A stretch of 38,734 nucleotides of DNA, from NCBI GenBank assembly GCA_964570865.1, contig CAZMZM010000019.1:1-38734 (forward strand), given 5' to 3'. Numbering within the stretch: position 1 is the stretch's first letter; the number at the start of each line of letters is the position of its first letter. This stretch comes from WGAL01 sp964570865. GTDB taxonomy: Bacteria; Bacteroidota; Ignavibacteria; Ignavibacteriales; Melioribacteraceae. The translations under genes and the position numbers were made by a program. Positions 8,001-17,408 of the stretch are shown here, one piece after another. The notes below the pieces were generated by a model, which saw nothing but the letters and a program-made list of their open reading frames with translations, was not told where the DNA came from and searched no databases.

Positions 8001-8808
8001 CTACGTATCGTTTGCCGAAATGCACGAAACTTACAAACGCGATAGATTAAATGTTATCGGCGGTGATGATTTACCACCCGGAATCGTACAACTTGCTAAG
8101 GTTTATATTGCCAAAAAGCGTAAACTTCAAGTTGGTGATAAAATGGCAGGTCGCCACGGTAATAAAGGTGTTGTCGCTAAAGTTGTACCTGTTGAAGACA
8201 TGCCGTTTACCGAAGATGGAACTCCGGTTGACATCATTCTTAATCCGCTTGGTGTACCGTCCCGTATGAACATCGGTCAGATTTATGAAACCGTTCTCGG
8301 ATGGGTCGGAAAACAACTCGGTTATAAATTTGAAACTCCCGTTTTTGACGGAGCTAAATTTTATGAAATTGAAGATTGGATTAAAGAAGCCGGAATCGGC
8401 GAAGGTAGTAAATCAACCCTTTATAACGGTATGACAGGTGAAAAATTCCATCAGAAAGTTATGACCGGATATATTTATATGTTAAAATTAGGTCATATGA
8501 TTGATGATAAACTTCATGCGCGTTCTACAGGTCCTTATTCGTTAATCACACAACAGCCGCTTGGAGGTAAAGCTCAGTTTGGTGGTCAGAGATTTGGAGA
8601 AATGGAAGTTTGGGCTCTCGAAGGTTACGGAGCTTCACATATTCTTCAGGAAATTTTGACCGTCAAGAGTGACGATGTTCAAGGTAGAGCTAAGATTTAC
8701 GAAGCCATAGTTAAAGGAGATAATATCTCCGAACCCGGTATTCCTGAATCATTTAACGTTCTTATCAAAGAACTTCAGGGATTAGGACTTGAAATTAAAC
8801 TTAATTAA
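5029..8808 (+). CDS. rpoB: RNA polymerase beta subunit
   Basis: The beta subunit forms one pincer of RNA polymerase and part of the catalytic cleft. The 1259-residue product has all the landmark regions: the rifampicin-binding cluster with QLSQFMDQ, D464, H474 and S479 (equivalent to E. coli D516, H526 and S531, all wild type), RPIETPEG-like CPIETPEGPNIGL, and the C-terminal GGKAQFGGQRFGEMEVWALE. The length fits Bacteroidota-type beta. VHHTHYGR has His where E. coli has Pro. The start is TTG with GGAGGT just upstream. rpoC follows after 26 bases. Confidence 0.98.
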   Translation: MDNIKINPKNKRITFSTITPVLDMPDLLDVQLQSFEEFAQMRVKPEERENKGLQSVFTANFPIFDNKEFYRLDFISYNIEKPRFSQDECEERGLTYNAPVKAKLRLSTKDDETEEYINSIEQEVYLGNLPFMTNRGTFIINGSERVIVSQLHRSPGVAFSQTVHPNGTPIYSARIIPFRGSWVEFATDIHHIMYVYIDRRKKFPATTLLRALGYVSDEEILEIFKQSIEVKTKKLSYEEHVGMPALEDVIDMNTGEIYVAKNEELTEEIIDNIKASTVDKVKLITTPTSYEQDLILNTLKKDTAETREEALFAIYRQLRTGEAPDVDTAQGLIDKLFFNEKRYDLGEVGRFRMNDKLGLDIPLDTTILTIEDIIAIMKKIIDLKKGNIPVDDIDHLGNRRIRTVGEQLMQQYNVGMARMARTIRERMNIRDAENMQPQDLVNARTISSVINAFFGTNQLSQFMDQTNPLSELTHKRRISALGPGGLTRERAGFEVRDVHHTHYGRLCPIETPEGPNIGLISSLTIYARVNDYGFIETPYRKVVKGKVTKKVEYLSADEEDQFTIAQANAPINEKGEFLNNRVKCRFKGEFPVVHPEEVDYMDVAPAQIISAGASLIPFLDHDDANRALMGSNMQRQAVPLLKPEAPIVGTGMEYKLAHDSRSLIIAEGNGTVEYVDAKKITVKYDVDPNSEEALTTFDEYRLVDYRLVKFTGTNQETCLNQKPIVKVGQKVKKGDVLADGHAMENGELALGKNVFVAFMPWRGYNFEDAIIISERLVQNDTFTSIHIEEFELQVRETKRGQEELTRDIPNVSEETTRNLDENGIIREGALINEGDILVGKITPKGESDPTPEEKLLKAIFGDKAGDVKDASKKASPGLHGIVLKTRLFTRKTKDPETKKREKKQLEELERKFEKNKEEYYDKLVRKLYKITMGKTTNGIHDLDGSVVIKSGTKIKEGIFESLEDITKLDYRTNWFDDEQTNEYITKLYRSYYVSFAEMHETYKRDRLNVIGGDDLPPGIVQLAKVYIAKKRKLQVGDKMAGRHGNKGVVAKVVPVEDMPFTEDGTPVDIILNPLGVPSRMNIGQIYETVLGWVGKQLGYKFETPVFDGAKFYEIEDWIKEAGIGEGSKSTLYNGMTGEKFHQKVMTGYIYMLKLGHMIDDKLHARSTGPYSLITQQPLGGKAQFGGQRFGEMEVWALEGYGASHILQEILTVKSDDVQGRAKIYEAIVKGDNISEPGIPESFNVLIKELQGLGLEIKLN

Positions 8809-8834
8809 GAATTTTTCTACAAGGAGATAAATCT

Positions 8835-11800
8835 ATGCGATTCGGAGCGCAAGAACGAAAAGTAAAAGATATTAAAAATATTACGATTAGCTTGGCGAGT
8901 CCCGATGATATTTTATCGAGATCGCACGGCGAAGTAACAAAGCCCGAAACGATAAATTATAGATCATTTCGTCCGGAAAAAGATGGTTTGTTTTGTGAAA
9001 AAATATTCGGACCGGTAAAGGACTGGGAATGCGCGTGCGGAAAATATAAAGGCATTCGTTATAAAGGAATTGTGTGCGACCGATGCGGCGTTGAAGTAAC
9101 GCAAAAAAGTGTTAGACGCGAGCGAATGGGACACATTGAACTTGCAGTTCCCGTAGTTCATATCTGGTTTTTTAAAGCATTACCGTCAAAAATTGGAAAT
9201 ATTATTGGCTTAAAAACCAAAGAACTTGAAAAAGTAATTTATTATGAATCATATATTGTAATTAATCCTGGTCCAACAGGCCTTAAGAAAAAAGACTTAC
9301 TCTCTGAAGACCAGTATTATGAAATTTTATTGTCGCTTCCACAAGAAAATGAAACACTGGAAGATGACGACCCGAACAAATTTGTTGCTAAAATAGGCGG
9401 CGATGCGGTTCGTACTTTGCTAAAAGAATCTGAAGTTGAAATTTTGTTTCACGAGTTGAAAGCAAGATTAGCCGAAGAAACTTCGCAGCAAAAGAGAGAC
9501 GACTTACTAAAACGTCTGAGAGTTTTGGAAGCTTTCCGTGAAAAACCGGGTAAAGTTCCCAACAAACCGGAATGGATGGTGATGAGCATTATTCCCGTTA
9601 TTCCGCCGGAACTTAGACCTTTGGTACCATTGGAAGGCGGAAAATTTGCTACCAGTGATTTGAATGATTTATACAGACGCGTTATTATCAGAAATAACAG
9701 ATTAAAAAGATTAATCGATATTAAAGCTCCGGAAGTTATTCTTCGTAATGAAAAAAGAATGCTTCAGGAAGCTGTTGATGCTTTGTTTGATAACTCGCGC
9801 CGTTCAAGTGCTGTTCGCAGTGATGGTAATCGTCCGCTTAAATCTCTTTCGGACATGCTTAAAGGTAAGCAAGGACGATTCAGACAAAACCTTCTCGGTA
9901 AACGTGTTGACTATTCCGGACGTTCTGTAATTGTTGTTGGTCCCGAGCTAAAGCTTCATGAATGCGGTTTGCCGAAGGATATGGCTGTTGAACTCTATAA
10001 ACCGTTTATTATTCGTAAACTTATTGAACGCGGATATTATAAAACGGTAAAAAGTGCACGTAAAGCCGTTGACAGAAAAGAAAACGTAATCTGGGAAATT
10101 TTGGAAAGGTTAATTGACGGACATCCCGTTTTACTTAACCGAGCTCCTACGCTTCACAGATTGGGTATTCAGGCGTTTCAGCCGAAACTGATTGACAGCA
10201 AAGCAATTCAGTTGCATCCGATGGTTTGTACGGCGTTTAACGCTGACTTTGACGGTGACCAGATGGCCGTTCACCTTCCGTTATCATACGAAGCGCAGTT
10301 GGAAGCCACTTTGCTGATGCTTTCAAGTCATAACATTTTGTCGCCTCAAAACGGTAATCCCATTGTTGTTCCTACTCAGGATATTATCCTCGGTATCTAT
10401 TATCTTACAAAGATGAAATCCGGTGATTTGGGCGAAGGAATGATTTTTAGCGATAGAAAAGAAGTTATTCTCGCTCATGACGAAGAAAGAGTCGGGCTGC
10501 ACGCAAAAGTTAAGGTTCGGATTAACGGAGAATTAATCGAAACCACTCCGGGAAGAGTTATTTTTAATCAGATTGTTCCTGAAGAATTAGGTTTTATCAA
10601 CGAGTTGTTGGTTAAGAAAAACTTCAGCGGATTGATTTACAGATTATTTACAAAGCTCGGCAATGAAAAAACGGCTAAGTTTCTTGACAGTCTCAAAGAT
10701 TTAGGGTATTTATATTCGACTAAAGCGGGTATTTCCATCAGTTTTAGTGATATGATTGTTCCTTCGGTAAAAGAAAAACTTATTTCAGAATCGAACGAAC
10801 AAGTAAGCCAGATATTTGATGAATACGAACAAGGCTTAATTACCGATACAGAAAGATACAATAAGATTATTGACGTTTGGACATACACTACAAACGACAT
10901 TGCCAAAGCTTTGATGAACGAGTTGCGTAAGGACCGCGACGGATTTAACCCGCTTCATATGATGGTTGACTCCGGCGCCAGAGGTTCTCAGGAGCAGGTT
11001 CGTCAGTTGGCAGGTATGCGCGGATTGATGCAGAAGCCGCAGAAAAACTTGTCCGGTCAATCAGGTGCAATTATCGAAAATCCGATTATCGCTAACTTTA
11101 AAGAAGGTCTTTCTGTATTAGAGTACTTTATTTCAACTCACGGAGCTCGTAAAGGTTTGGCGGATACGGCATTGAAAACAGCTGATGCCGGTTATCTGAC
11201 TCGTAGATTAACAGACGTTGCACAAGATGTTATTGTTTCTGAAGATGATTGCGGAACTATTCGCGGAGTTTATATTAAAGCCCTTAAAGATGGTGAGCAT
11301 GAAAGAGAACCTTTAGCTGAACGAATTACAGGTCGTGTTGCCCAGGAAGATGTTTATGATCCTAAAACCGACGAAATAATTGTTGAAGCCGGTGAGTTAA
11401 TCACTGAAGAAAAGGCAGAGCGAATTGATGATAGCAATATCGATTCCGTATTTATTCGTACGGTTTTAACGTGTGAAGCTGAACATGGAATCTGTGCAAA
11501 ATGTTACGGACGTAACCTCACGACCGGCAAACTCGTTGAAATCGGCGAAGCTGTAGGAATTGTAGCGGCTCAATCTATCGGTGAACCGGGTACGCAGCTT
11601 ACGCTAAGAACTTTCCACTTGGGAGGTACTTCATCTCATATTGCCAGCCAATCTCAGGTTGAGTCGGGCGTTGAAGGTAAAGTACATTTCGAGAAACTAA
11701 ATTACGTGGAAAACACTAAAACCGACATTTTTGGTGATACTACAACAAGCAAAGTAGTAATCGGTCGTCGTGGTGCAATCAATATTTTTGATACGGATAA

Positions 11801-13103
11801 CCGTCCCATTAAACGTTATGACGTACCTTACGGTGCAGAACTACTTGTAAAGGAAGGCGACACCGTTAAACCAAAGCAACCACTTTACACACATGACCCC
11901 TACAATTCAGTTATTTTAACAGACATAGGCGGACGCGTAAAGTTTGTTGACTTAATTCCGGGCTTATCCGTAAAAGATATTTCAGATGCGCAAACCGGTC
12001 ACGTTCAGAAAGTTGTAACTGAATTCAAAGATAAAACAATTACTCCTTCGATTGTTATTATGGGTGAAGACGGAGTTGAAAAATCCTTTATAATGCCAAT
12101 CGGCGCATACCTTTCAGTAGAAGAAGATGAAATGGTACAAGCCGGTACGGCGTTGGCAAAAATCTCGAAGGAAGCAAGCAAAACCCGCGATATTACCGGT
12201 GGACTTCCCAGAGTAACGGAATTGTTCGAAGCCAGAAGTCCGCATGAAACCGCAGTTGTTTCTGAAATTGAAGGTATGGTAAAATTCGGAGCTCGTAAAC
12301 GAGGTTCACGCGAAATTATCGTTGAATCATTCGACGGTTCGATTCAAGAAGTTTACAGTGTTCCTATTGGTAAACATACATTGGTTCAGGAAGGGGATGA
12401 AATTCCCGCCGGTGAAAAAATAACCGATGGACCAATTAATCCTCATGATATTCTGAAAATTAAAGGTACTAATGCGGTACAAGAATATCTTGTAAATGAA
12501 ATTCAGGATGTTTATCGTTTGCAGGGTGTGAAAATTAATGACAAACATATCGAAGTTATTGTTCGCCAGATGTTGAAAAAAGTAAGAGTAGTAAGCGCAG
12601 GCGATACCGACTTTATAGATGAAGACTTAGTTGACCGCGTAAAATTCAACAAAGAAAACCTTAGAGTTCAAAATATGGTTTATGTTTTGGACCCCGGTGA
12701 TGCCGAACTGAAGATTGGTCAATTAATTTCACGCGCGAAGTACAGAGAAATTACAAATGATATGAAACGCAAGGAAAAAAATCCCCCCGAAGTAAGAGAT
12801 GCGGAACCTGCAACTTTTGATAACGTTTTGCTGGGAATTACCCAGGCAGCGTTATCAACGGAAAGTTTTATTTCGGCGGCATCGTTCCAAGAAACTACTA
12901 AGGTATTAACCAATGCGTCTATTCAAGCTAAGGTTGATAATCTATTTGGTTTAAAAGAGAACGTTGTTATGGGGCATTTAATCCCTGCTGGTACGGGACT
13001 AAAAAAATACAAAGATATTATCATAGAAGTCCCGGAAGAAGAAAAAGAGATAATTGAAGGTGAAGAAGATGACAAAACAGAGTCTTCGGAACCGGAAAAT
13101 TAG
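8835..13103 (+). CDS. rpoC: RNA polymerase beta-prime subunit
   Basis: Beta-prime carries the active-site magnesium. The 1422-residue protein shows the N-terminal zinc site (C66, C68, C81, C84), the catalytic NADFDGDQM at residues 469-477 with D471, D473 and D475, and the second zinc site around DDCGT and LTCEAEHGICAKCYG. The bridge-helix/trigger-loop region lies between, with SIGEPGTQLTLRTFHLGG. The C terminus is a short acidic tail (EEEKEIIEGEEDDKTESS). AAGGAG lies upstream of the ATG. It is the last gene of this cluster; no clear hairpin terminator follows, and a new promoter begins 30 bases downstream. Confidence 0.98.
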   Translation: MRFGAQERKVKDIKNITISLASPDDILSRSHGEVTKPETINYRSFRPEKDGLFCEKIFGPVKDWECACGKYKGIRYKGIVCDRCGVEVTQKSVRRERMGHIELAVPVVHIWFFKALPSKIGNIIGLKTKELEKVIYYESYIVINPGPTGLKKKDLLSEDQYYEILLSLPQENETLEDDDPNKFVAKIGGDAVRTLLKESEVEILFHELKARLAEETSQQKRDDLLKRLRVLEAFREKPGKVPNKPEWMVMSIIPVIPPELRPLVPLEGGKFATSDLNDLYRRVIIRNNRLKRLIDIKAPEVILRNEKRMLQEAVDALFDNSRRSSAVRSDGNRPLKSLSDMLKGKQGRFRQNLLGKRVDYSGRSVIVVGPELKLHECGLPKDMAVELYKPFIIRKLIERGYYKTVKSARKAVDRKENVIWEILERLIDGHPVLLNRAPTLHRLGIQAFQPKLIDSKAIQLHPMVCTAFNADFDGDQMAVHLPLSYEAQLEATLLMLSSHNILSPQNGNPIVVPTQDIILGIYYLTKMKSGDLGEGMIFSDRKEVILAHDEERVGLHAKVKVRINGELIETTPGRVIFNQIVPEELGFINELLVKKNFSGLIYRLFTKLGNEKTAKFLDSLKDLGYLYSTKAGISISFSDMIVPSVKEKLISESNEQVSQIFDEYEQGLITDTERYNKIIDVWTYTTNDIAKALMNELRKDRDGFNPLHMMVDSGARGSQEQVRQLAGMRGLMQKPQKNLSGQSGAIIENPIIANFKEGLSVLEYFISTHGARKGLADTALKTADAGYLTRRLTDVAQDVIVSEDDCGTIRGVYIKALKDGEHEREPLAERITGRVAQEDVYDPKTDEIIVEAGELITEEKAERIDDSNIDSVFIRTVLTCEAEHGICAKCYGRNLTTGKLVEIGEAVGIVAAQSIGEPGTQLTLRTFHLGGTSSHIASQSQVESGVEGKVHFEKLNYVENTKTDIFGDTTTSKVVIGRRGAINIFDTDNRPIKRYDVPYGAELLVKEGDTVKPKQPLYTHDPYNSVILTDIGGRVKFVDLIPGLSVKDISDAQTGHVQKVVTEFKDKTITPSIVIMGEDGVEKSFIMPIGAYLSVEEDEMVQAGTALAKISKEASKTRDITGGLPRVTELFEARSPHETAVVSEIEGMVKFGARKRGSREIIVESFDGSIQEVYSVPIGKHTLVQEGDEIPAGEKITDGPINPHDILKIKGTNAVQEYLVNEIQDVYRLQGVKINDKHIEVIVRQMLKKVRVVSAGDTDFIDEDLVDRVKFNKENLRVQNMVYVLDPGDAELKIGQLISRAKYREITNDMKRKEKNPPEVRDAEPATFDNVLLGITQAALSTESFISAASFQETTKVLTNASIQAKVDNLFGLKENVVMGHLIPAGTGLKKYKDIIIEVPEEEKEIIEGEEDDKTESSEPEN

Positions 13104-13132
13104 TATTTTTTATTATTTTTAAATAACATAAC

Positions 13133-13161
13133 TTGACAAAAACCCTTAATATAGATATATT
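13133..13161 (+). promoter_or_regulatory. Sigma-70-like promoter of the str operon
   Basis: TTGACA (13133-13138) and TATATT (13156-13161) are separated by exactly 17 bases. The start would be near 13168, giving a leader of about 30 bases before rpsL. The spacer and -10 element lie inside an inverted repeat (13142-13167), noted separately. The match is close to the E. coli consensus and unlike the TTTG/TAnnTTTG form seen before the tRNA genes. Confidence 0.65.
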
Positions 13162-13167
13162 GAGGGT
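13142..13167 (+). repeat. Inverted repeat overlapping the str promoter
   Basis: ACCCTTAATAT (13142-13152) and ATATTGAGGGT (13157-13167) are complementary over 11 bases apart from one T-G combination, with AGAT between. The repeat covers the spacer, the -10 element and the predicted start point. It may be an operator for a dimeric regulator or a hairpin in DNA; part of the palindrome may arise from the AT-rich -10 itself. Confidence 0.5.
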
Positions 13168-13196
13168 CTGAAATTTTTGAAAGTGTTGGAGGAATA

Positions 13197-13574
13197 GTGC
13201 CTACAATTAATCAATTGGTAAGAAAAGGCCGTAAAAAAATAGTAATGAAAAGTAAAGCTCCGGCTTTAGATGCAAATCCTCAGAAAAGAGGCGTTTGCAC
13301 AAGAGTATATACGACTACGCCTAAAAAACCGAACTCGGCTTTAAGAAAAGTAGCCAGGGTTAGATTAACAAACGGAATAGAAGTAACAGCTTACATTCCG
13401 GGCGAAGGTCATAATTTGCAAGAGCACTCAATCGTAATGATTAGAGGTGGTAGAATTAAAGATTTACCCGGTGTTCGTTATCACATTATTCGCGGTACAC
13501 TTGATACCGGCGGTGTAGCGGAAAGAAAACAGAGTAGATCCAAATACGGTACTAAGAAACCAAAGGCTAAATAA
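13197..13574 (+). CDS. rpsL: Ribosomal protein uS12
   Basis: uS12 lies at the decoding centre of the 30S subunit and affects accuracy. The 125-residue product has TTTPKKPNSALRKVARV, with K43, and GGRIKDLPGVRYH, with K88; both lysines are the streptomycin-sensitive residues. The start is GTG with GGAGG 5 bases upstream; the protein then reads PTINQLVRKGRK as expected. It opens the str operon, 5 bases before rpsG, and is the first gene after a good promoter. Confidence 0.98.
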   Translation: MPTINQLVRKGRKKIVMKSKAPALDANPQKRGVCTRVYTTTPKKPNSALRKVARVRLTNGIEVTAYIPGEGHNLQEHSIVMIRGGRIKDLPGVRYHIIRGTLDTGGVAERKQSRSKYGTKKPKAK

Positions 13575-13579
13575 GAGTT

Positions 13580-14047
13580 ATGAGAAAGAGAAGAGCAGAA
13601 AAACGATACGTAAAACCGGACCCTAAATTTAACGATATTTTAGTCGCTAAATTTATAAATTATATTATGTGGGACGGTAAGAAAAACACAGCACGCGAAA
13701 TTTTGTACGATACTTTTGATATTATTGAGAAAAAAACAAAAAAGCCTGCTTTAGAAGTTTTTCAGAAGGCCGTACAAAATGTACAGCCGTTGGTTGAAGT
13801 AAGAAGTAGAAGAGTTGGCGGCGCAACTTATCAAGTGCCGATGGAAGTAAGACCTGAAAGAAGAATTGCTTTGGCATTCAGATGGATTAAAAATTACTCC
13901 CGTGACAGAAAAGATAAATCGATGGCACAGAAGTTAGCGGCAGAATTAATGGCGGCAGCTAACGGAGAAGGTTCGTCAGTTAAGAAAAAAGAAGATACTC
14001 ACAGAATGGCAGAAGCTAATAAAGCATTTGCACATTTTAGATGGTAA
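13580..14047 (+). CDS. rpsG: Ribosomal protein uS7
   Basis: uS7 binds the 3' major domain of 16S rRNA and starts assembly of the 30S head; in E. coli it also represses its own operon. The 155-residue product begins MRKRRAEKRYVKPDPKF and has the conserved VQPLVEVRSRRVGGATYQVP in the middle and KKKEDTHRMAEANKAFAHFRW at the C terminus (split after residue 152). The length is typical. The ATG has only a weak AGAG upstream and lies 5 bases after the rpsL stop, suggesting coupling. Confidence 0.98.
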   Translation: MRKRRAEKRYVKPDPKFNDILVAKFINYIMWDGKKNTAREILYDTFDIIEKKTKKPALEVFQKAVQNVQPLVEVRSRRVGGATYQVPMEVRPERRIALAFRWIKNYSRDRKDKSMAQKLAAELMAAANGEGSSVKKKEDTHRMAEANKAFAHFRW

Positions 14048-14068
14048 TAAAGGATTAAATTAGATTAG

Positions 14069-16150
14069 ATGGCTAGGAAAAGAGTAGATATATCGAAAGT
14101 TAGAAACATCGGCATTATGGCACACATTGATGCCGGTAAAACAACTACAACGGAACGTATTCTCTATTATACGGGGAAAACTCACCGTATCGGTGAAGTT
14201 CATGACGGTGCTGCAACAATGGATTGGATGGAGCAGGAAAAAGAGCGTGGTATTACTATAACCAGTGCAGCAACAACCGCCTATTGGAAAAATCACCAGA
14301 TTAATATTATTGACACACCCGGTCACGTTGACTTTACAGTTGAAGTAGAGCGTTCATTAAGAGTACTTGATGGAGCTATCGCTTTATTCTGCGGTGTCGG
14401 GGGTGTTGAACCACAGTCGGAAACAGTTTGGAGACAAGCCGATAAATATAGAGTTCCAAGAATTGCATTTGTAAATAAAATGGATAGAACAGGCGCTGAT
14501 TTTTACAGTGTGGTTGATTCCATTAGGGATAGATTCGGAGCAAATGCGGTTCCAATCGCATTGCCAATCGGCTCGGGCGATTTATTTGCAGGGGTAATCG
14601 ACTTATTAGATATGCACGCCAGAATGTACAATGATGAAACATTAGGCGCAACGTATGAAGATATCGAAATACCAACGGATTTAATCCCGATAGCAAATAA
14701 ATACAGAACCTTGATGTTAGAAGCTGTTTCGGATGTGGACGATACATTATTAGAAAAATATCTCGATGGCGAAGAAATTACCAAACAAGAAATTGTTAGT
14801 GTTCTTCGTCAAGCAACTATAGAATTAAAAATTGTTCCTGTATTAGTCGGTTCAGCATTCAAAAATAAGGGCGTTCAAATGCTCTTAGATGGTGTTATTG
14901 ATTTTCTTCCCTCTCCGATGGATGCAGGTATTGTTAATGCTACTTCTGTTAAAACCGATGAAGAAGTCGAAATCAGACCTTCTTTGGAGGAAAACTTCAC
15001 CGGACTTGCATTTAAGATTATGACAGACCCTTATGTGGGAAAATTAACTTATGTTAGGGTTTACAGCGGAATGCTTAAAGCAGGTTCATATGTTTACAAT
15101 TCTAATTCCGATAAAAAGGAGAGAATTGGAAGGTTGCTTTTGATGCATGCAAATCACCGTGAAGACATGGATGAAGTCAGAACAGGTGATATTGTGGCAA
15201 TTGTCGGCTTAAAACACACACGTACCGGCGACACTTTATGCGGTGACGAAAAACACGGTGTTATGCTTGAAAAAATGGCATTCCCGGAACCAGTAATTCA
15301 GATTGCAATTGAGCCGAAATCGAAAGCCGATCAGGATAAATTATCTGAAGCGTTGGTTAAATTATCTGAAGAAGATCCGACATTTAAAGTGAAAGTTAAT
15401 GAAGAAACAGGTCAGACATTAATCAGCGGTATGGGCGAACTTCATCTTGAGATTTTAGTTGATAGAATGAAACGTGAATTTAAAGTTGAAGCTAATGTCG
15501 GCAAACCTCAGGTAGCTTATCGTGAAACTATCACAAAAGCAGTTGATGCCGAAGGTAAATTTGTTAAACAATCCGGTGGACGCGGTAAATACGGTCATGT
15601 ATTGATTAAAATGGAACCCAACGAAGCGGGTAAAGGATTTGAATTCGTTAATAATATAGTCGGCGGAGCAATACCTAAAGAGTATATTAATCCTGTTTCA
15701 AAAGGACTTGAAGAAGCAATGAAAAACGGCGTAATTGCCGGATACCCGATGGTTGACATTAAAGTTACTTTGTATGACGGTTCTTATCATGATGTTGATT
15801 CGGATGAACTTTCATTTAAAGTTGCCGGTAGCATGGCATTACAGAATGGAGCAAAAAAAGCTGCACCTGTTTTACTTGAGCCGATTATGGATGTTGAAGT
15901 AACAACACCGGAAGAATATCTCGGTGATGTTATGGGCGATTTGAACTCACGCAGGGGAAAAATCGAAGGATTTACGCCCCGCAGAGATGCTCAGGTAATT
16001 AAAGCAACAGCGCCATTATCCGAAATGTTCGGATATGCAACAAGATTGCGTTCAATGACACAAGGAAGAGCAATTTATACAATGCAGTTTGCTCATTACA
16101 GTCCGGTACCTAAATCGGTAGCGGAAGAAATTATTAATTCTGATAAATAA
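14069..16150 (+). CDS. fusA: Elongation factor G
   Basis: EF-G uses GTP to drive tRNA-mRNA translocation and, with RRF, ribosome recycling. The 693-residue protein has the P-loop AHIDAGKTT (residues 18-26), the switch II DTPGHVDF, the NKMDR base-recognition motif, and the C-terminal domain IV loop SGGRGKYGHV. The size and five-domain layout are canonical, beginning MARKRVDISKVRNIGIMAHI. AAAGGA lies upstream with long spacing. It sits between rpsG and tuf as in the standard str operon. The single tip residues look complete, so this is the housekeeping copy and not a tetracycline-resistance relative. Confidence 0.97.
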   Translation: MARKRVDISKVRNIGIMAHIDAGKTTTTERILYYTGKTHRIGEVHDGAATMDWMEQEKERGITITSAATTAYWKNHQINIIDTPGHVDFTVEVERSLRVLDGAIALFCGVGGVEPQSETVWRQADKYRVPRIAFVNKMDRTGADFYSVVDSIRDRFGANAVPIALPIGSGDLFAGVIDLLDMHARMYNDETLGATYEDIEIPTDLIPIANKYRTLMLEAVSDVDDTLLEKYLDGEEITKQEIVSVLRQATIELKIVPVLVGSAFKNKGVQMLLDGVIDFLPSPMDAGIVNATSVKTDEEVEIRPSLEENFTGLAFKIMTDPYVGKLTYVRVYSGMLKAGSYVYNSNSDKKERIGRLLLMHANHREDMDEVRTGDIVAIVGLKHTRTGDTLCGDEKHGVMLEKMAFPEPVIQIAIEPKSKADQDKLSEALVKLSEEDPTFKVKVNEETGQTLISGMGELHLEILVDRMKREFKVEANVGKPQVAYRETITKAVDAEGKFVKQSGGRGKYGHVLIKMEPNEAGKGFEFVNNIVGGAIPKEYINPVSKGLEEAMKNGVIAGYPMVDIKVTLYDGSYHDVDSDELSFKVAGSMALQNGAKKAAPVLLEPIMDVEVTTPEEYLGDVMGDLNSRRGKIEGFTPRRDAQVIKATAPLSEMFGYATRLRSMTQGRAIYTMQFAHYSPVPKSVAEEIINSDK

Positions 16151-16191
16151 ACAAATAGAGAAAGTTATAAAAAAGTTAAAAGGAGAATTCA

Positions 16192-17400
16192 ATGGCTAAA
16201 GAAAAATTTGATCGGAGTAAGCCGCACGTTAATATTGGAACAATTGGTCACGTGGATCATGGTAAAACAACATTAACAGCTGCCATTACAATGGCATTAG
16301 CAAAAAAAGGTTTATCTGAAGTCAGAACCTTTGATTCAATTGACAATGCCCCTGAAGAAAGAGAACGCGGTATTACAATTGCAACAGCACACGTTGAATA
16401 TTCAACAGCTAATCGTCACTATGCACACGTTGACTGTCCCGGTCACGCTGATTATGTTAAGAACATGATTACCGGTGCTGCTCAGATGGACGGTGCGATA
16501 TTAGTTGTTGCCGCAACTGATGGTCCTATGCCTCAAACCAGAGAACACATTTTGTTAGCTCGCCAGGTTGGTGTGCCGAGAATAGTTGTGTATTTGAATA
16601 AAGTTGATATGATGGACGACGAGGAATTAATTGAACTCGTTGAAATGGAATTAAGAGAATTATTAGACGAATATGAATTCCCGGGTGATGAAATTCCAAT
16701 TATCCGTGGTTCTGCACTTAGAGCTTTAGAAGCTGCATCTGACGAATCTGTTCCTGCAGACGATCCGAGATTGGATTCAATCTGGCAATTAATGGATGCG
16801 GTTGACTCATACGTTCCGCTACCGGAAAGAGATGTTGACAAACCATTCTTGATGCCTGTTGAAGACGTATTTTCAATCACCGGACGTGGTACGGTTGCAA
16901 CCGGTAGAGTTGAAAGAGGCGAAGTTAAATTAGGTCAGGAAGTTGAGTTAATCGGACTTGGCGTTCATAAGAAGACAGTAGTTACCGGTATTGAAATGTT
17001 CCGTAAGGAATTGGATTCAGCATTAGCCGGTGACAATGCAGGTATTCTTATGAGAGGTATTGACAAAAAAGAAATTCAGAGAGGAATGGTATTGGCAAAA
17101 GTTGGTTCCATTACACCTCATACAAAATTTGAAGGCGAAGTGTACATCTTGTCAAAAGACGAAGGTGGACGTCATACTCCGTTCTTTAATGGTTACAGAC
17201 CTCAGTTCTATTTCAGAACAACCGACGTAACAGGTATAGTTGACTTACCTGAAGGTACGGACATGGTTATGCCTGGCGATAACGTAAAACTTAAAGTTTC
17301 CTTGATTACCGAAATCGCAATGGAAGAAGGTTTACGTTTTGCTATCCGCGAAGGCGGTAGAACAGTTGGCGCTGGTGTTGTAACGAAGATATTTGAATAA
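16192..17400 (+). CDS. tuf: Elongation factor Tu
   Basis: EF-Tu delivers aminoacyl-tRNA to the ribosome. The 402-residue product shows GHVDHGKT (19-26), DCPGHADYV with the catalytic H85, NKVDM and the two C-terminal beta-barrel domains ending TVGAGVVTKIFE. A strong AAGGAG precedes the ATG. It is the last str gene, and only one tuf copy occurs in the window; the site before tRNA-Trp/secE, where many bacteria keep a second tuf, holds rpmG instead. A stable hairpin separates it from rpsJ. Confidence 0.98.
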   Translation: MAKEKFDRSKPHVNIGTIGHVDHGKTTLTAAITMALAKKGLSEVRTFDSIDNAPEERERGITIATAHVEYSTANRHYAHVDCPGHADYVKNMITGAAQMDGAILVVAATDGPMPQTREHILLARQVGVPRIVVYLNKVDMMDDEELIELVEMELRELLDEYEFPGDEIPIIRGSALRALEAASDESVPADDPRLDSIWQLMDAVDSYVPLPERDVDKPFLMPVEDVFSITGRGTVATGRVERGEVKLGQEVELIGLGVHKKTVVTGIEMFRKELDSALAGDNAGILMRGIDKKEIQRGMVLAKVGSITPHTKFEGEVYILSKDEGGRHTPFFNGYRPQFYFRTTDVTGIVDLPEGTDMVMPGDNVKLKVSLITEIAMEEGLRFAIREGGRTVGAGVVTKIFE

Positions 17401-17408
17401 AAACTTCT

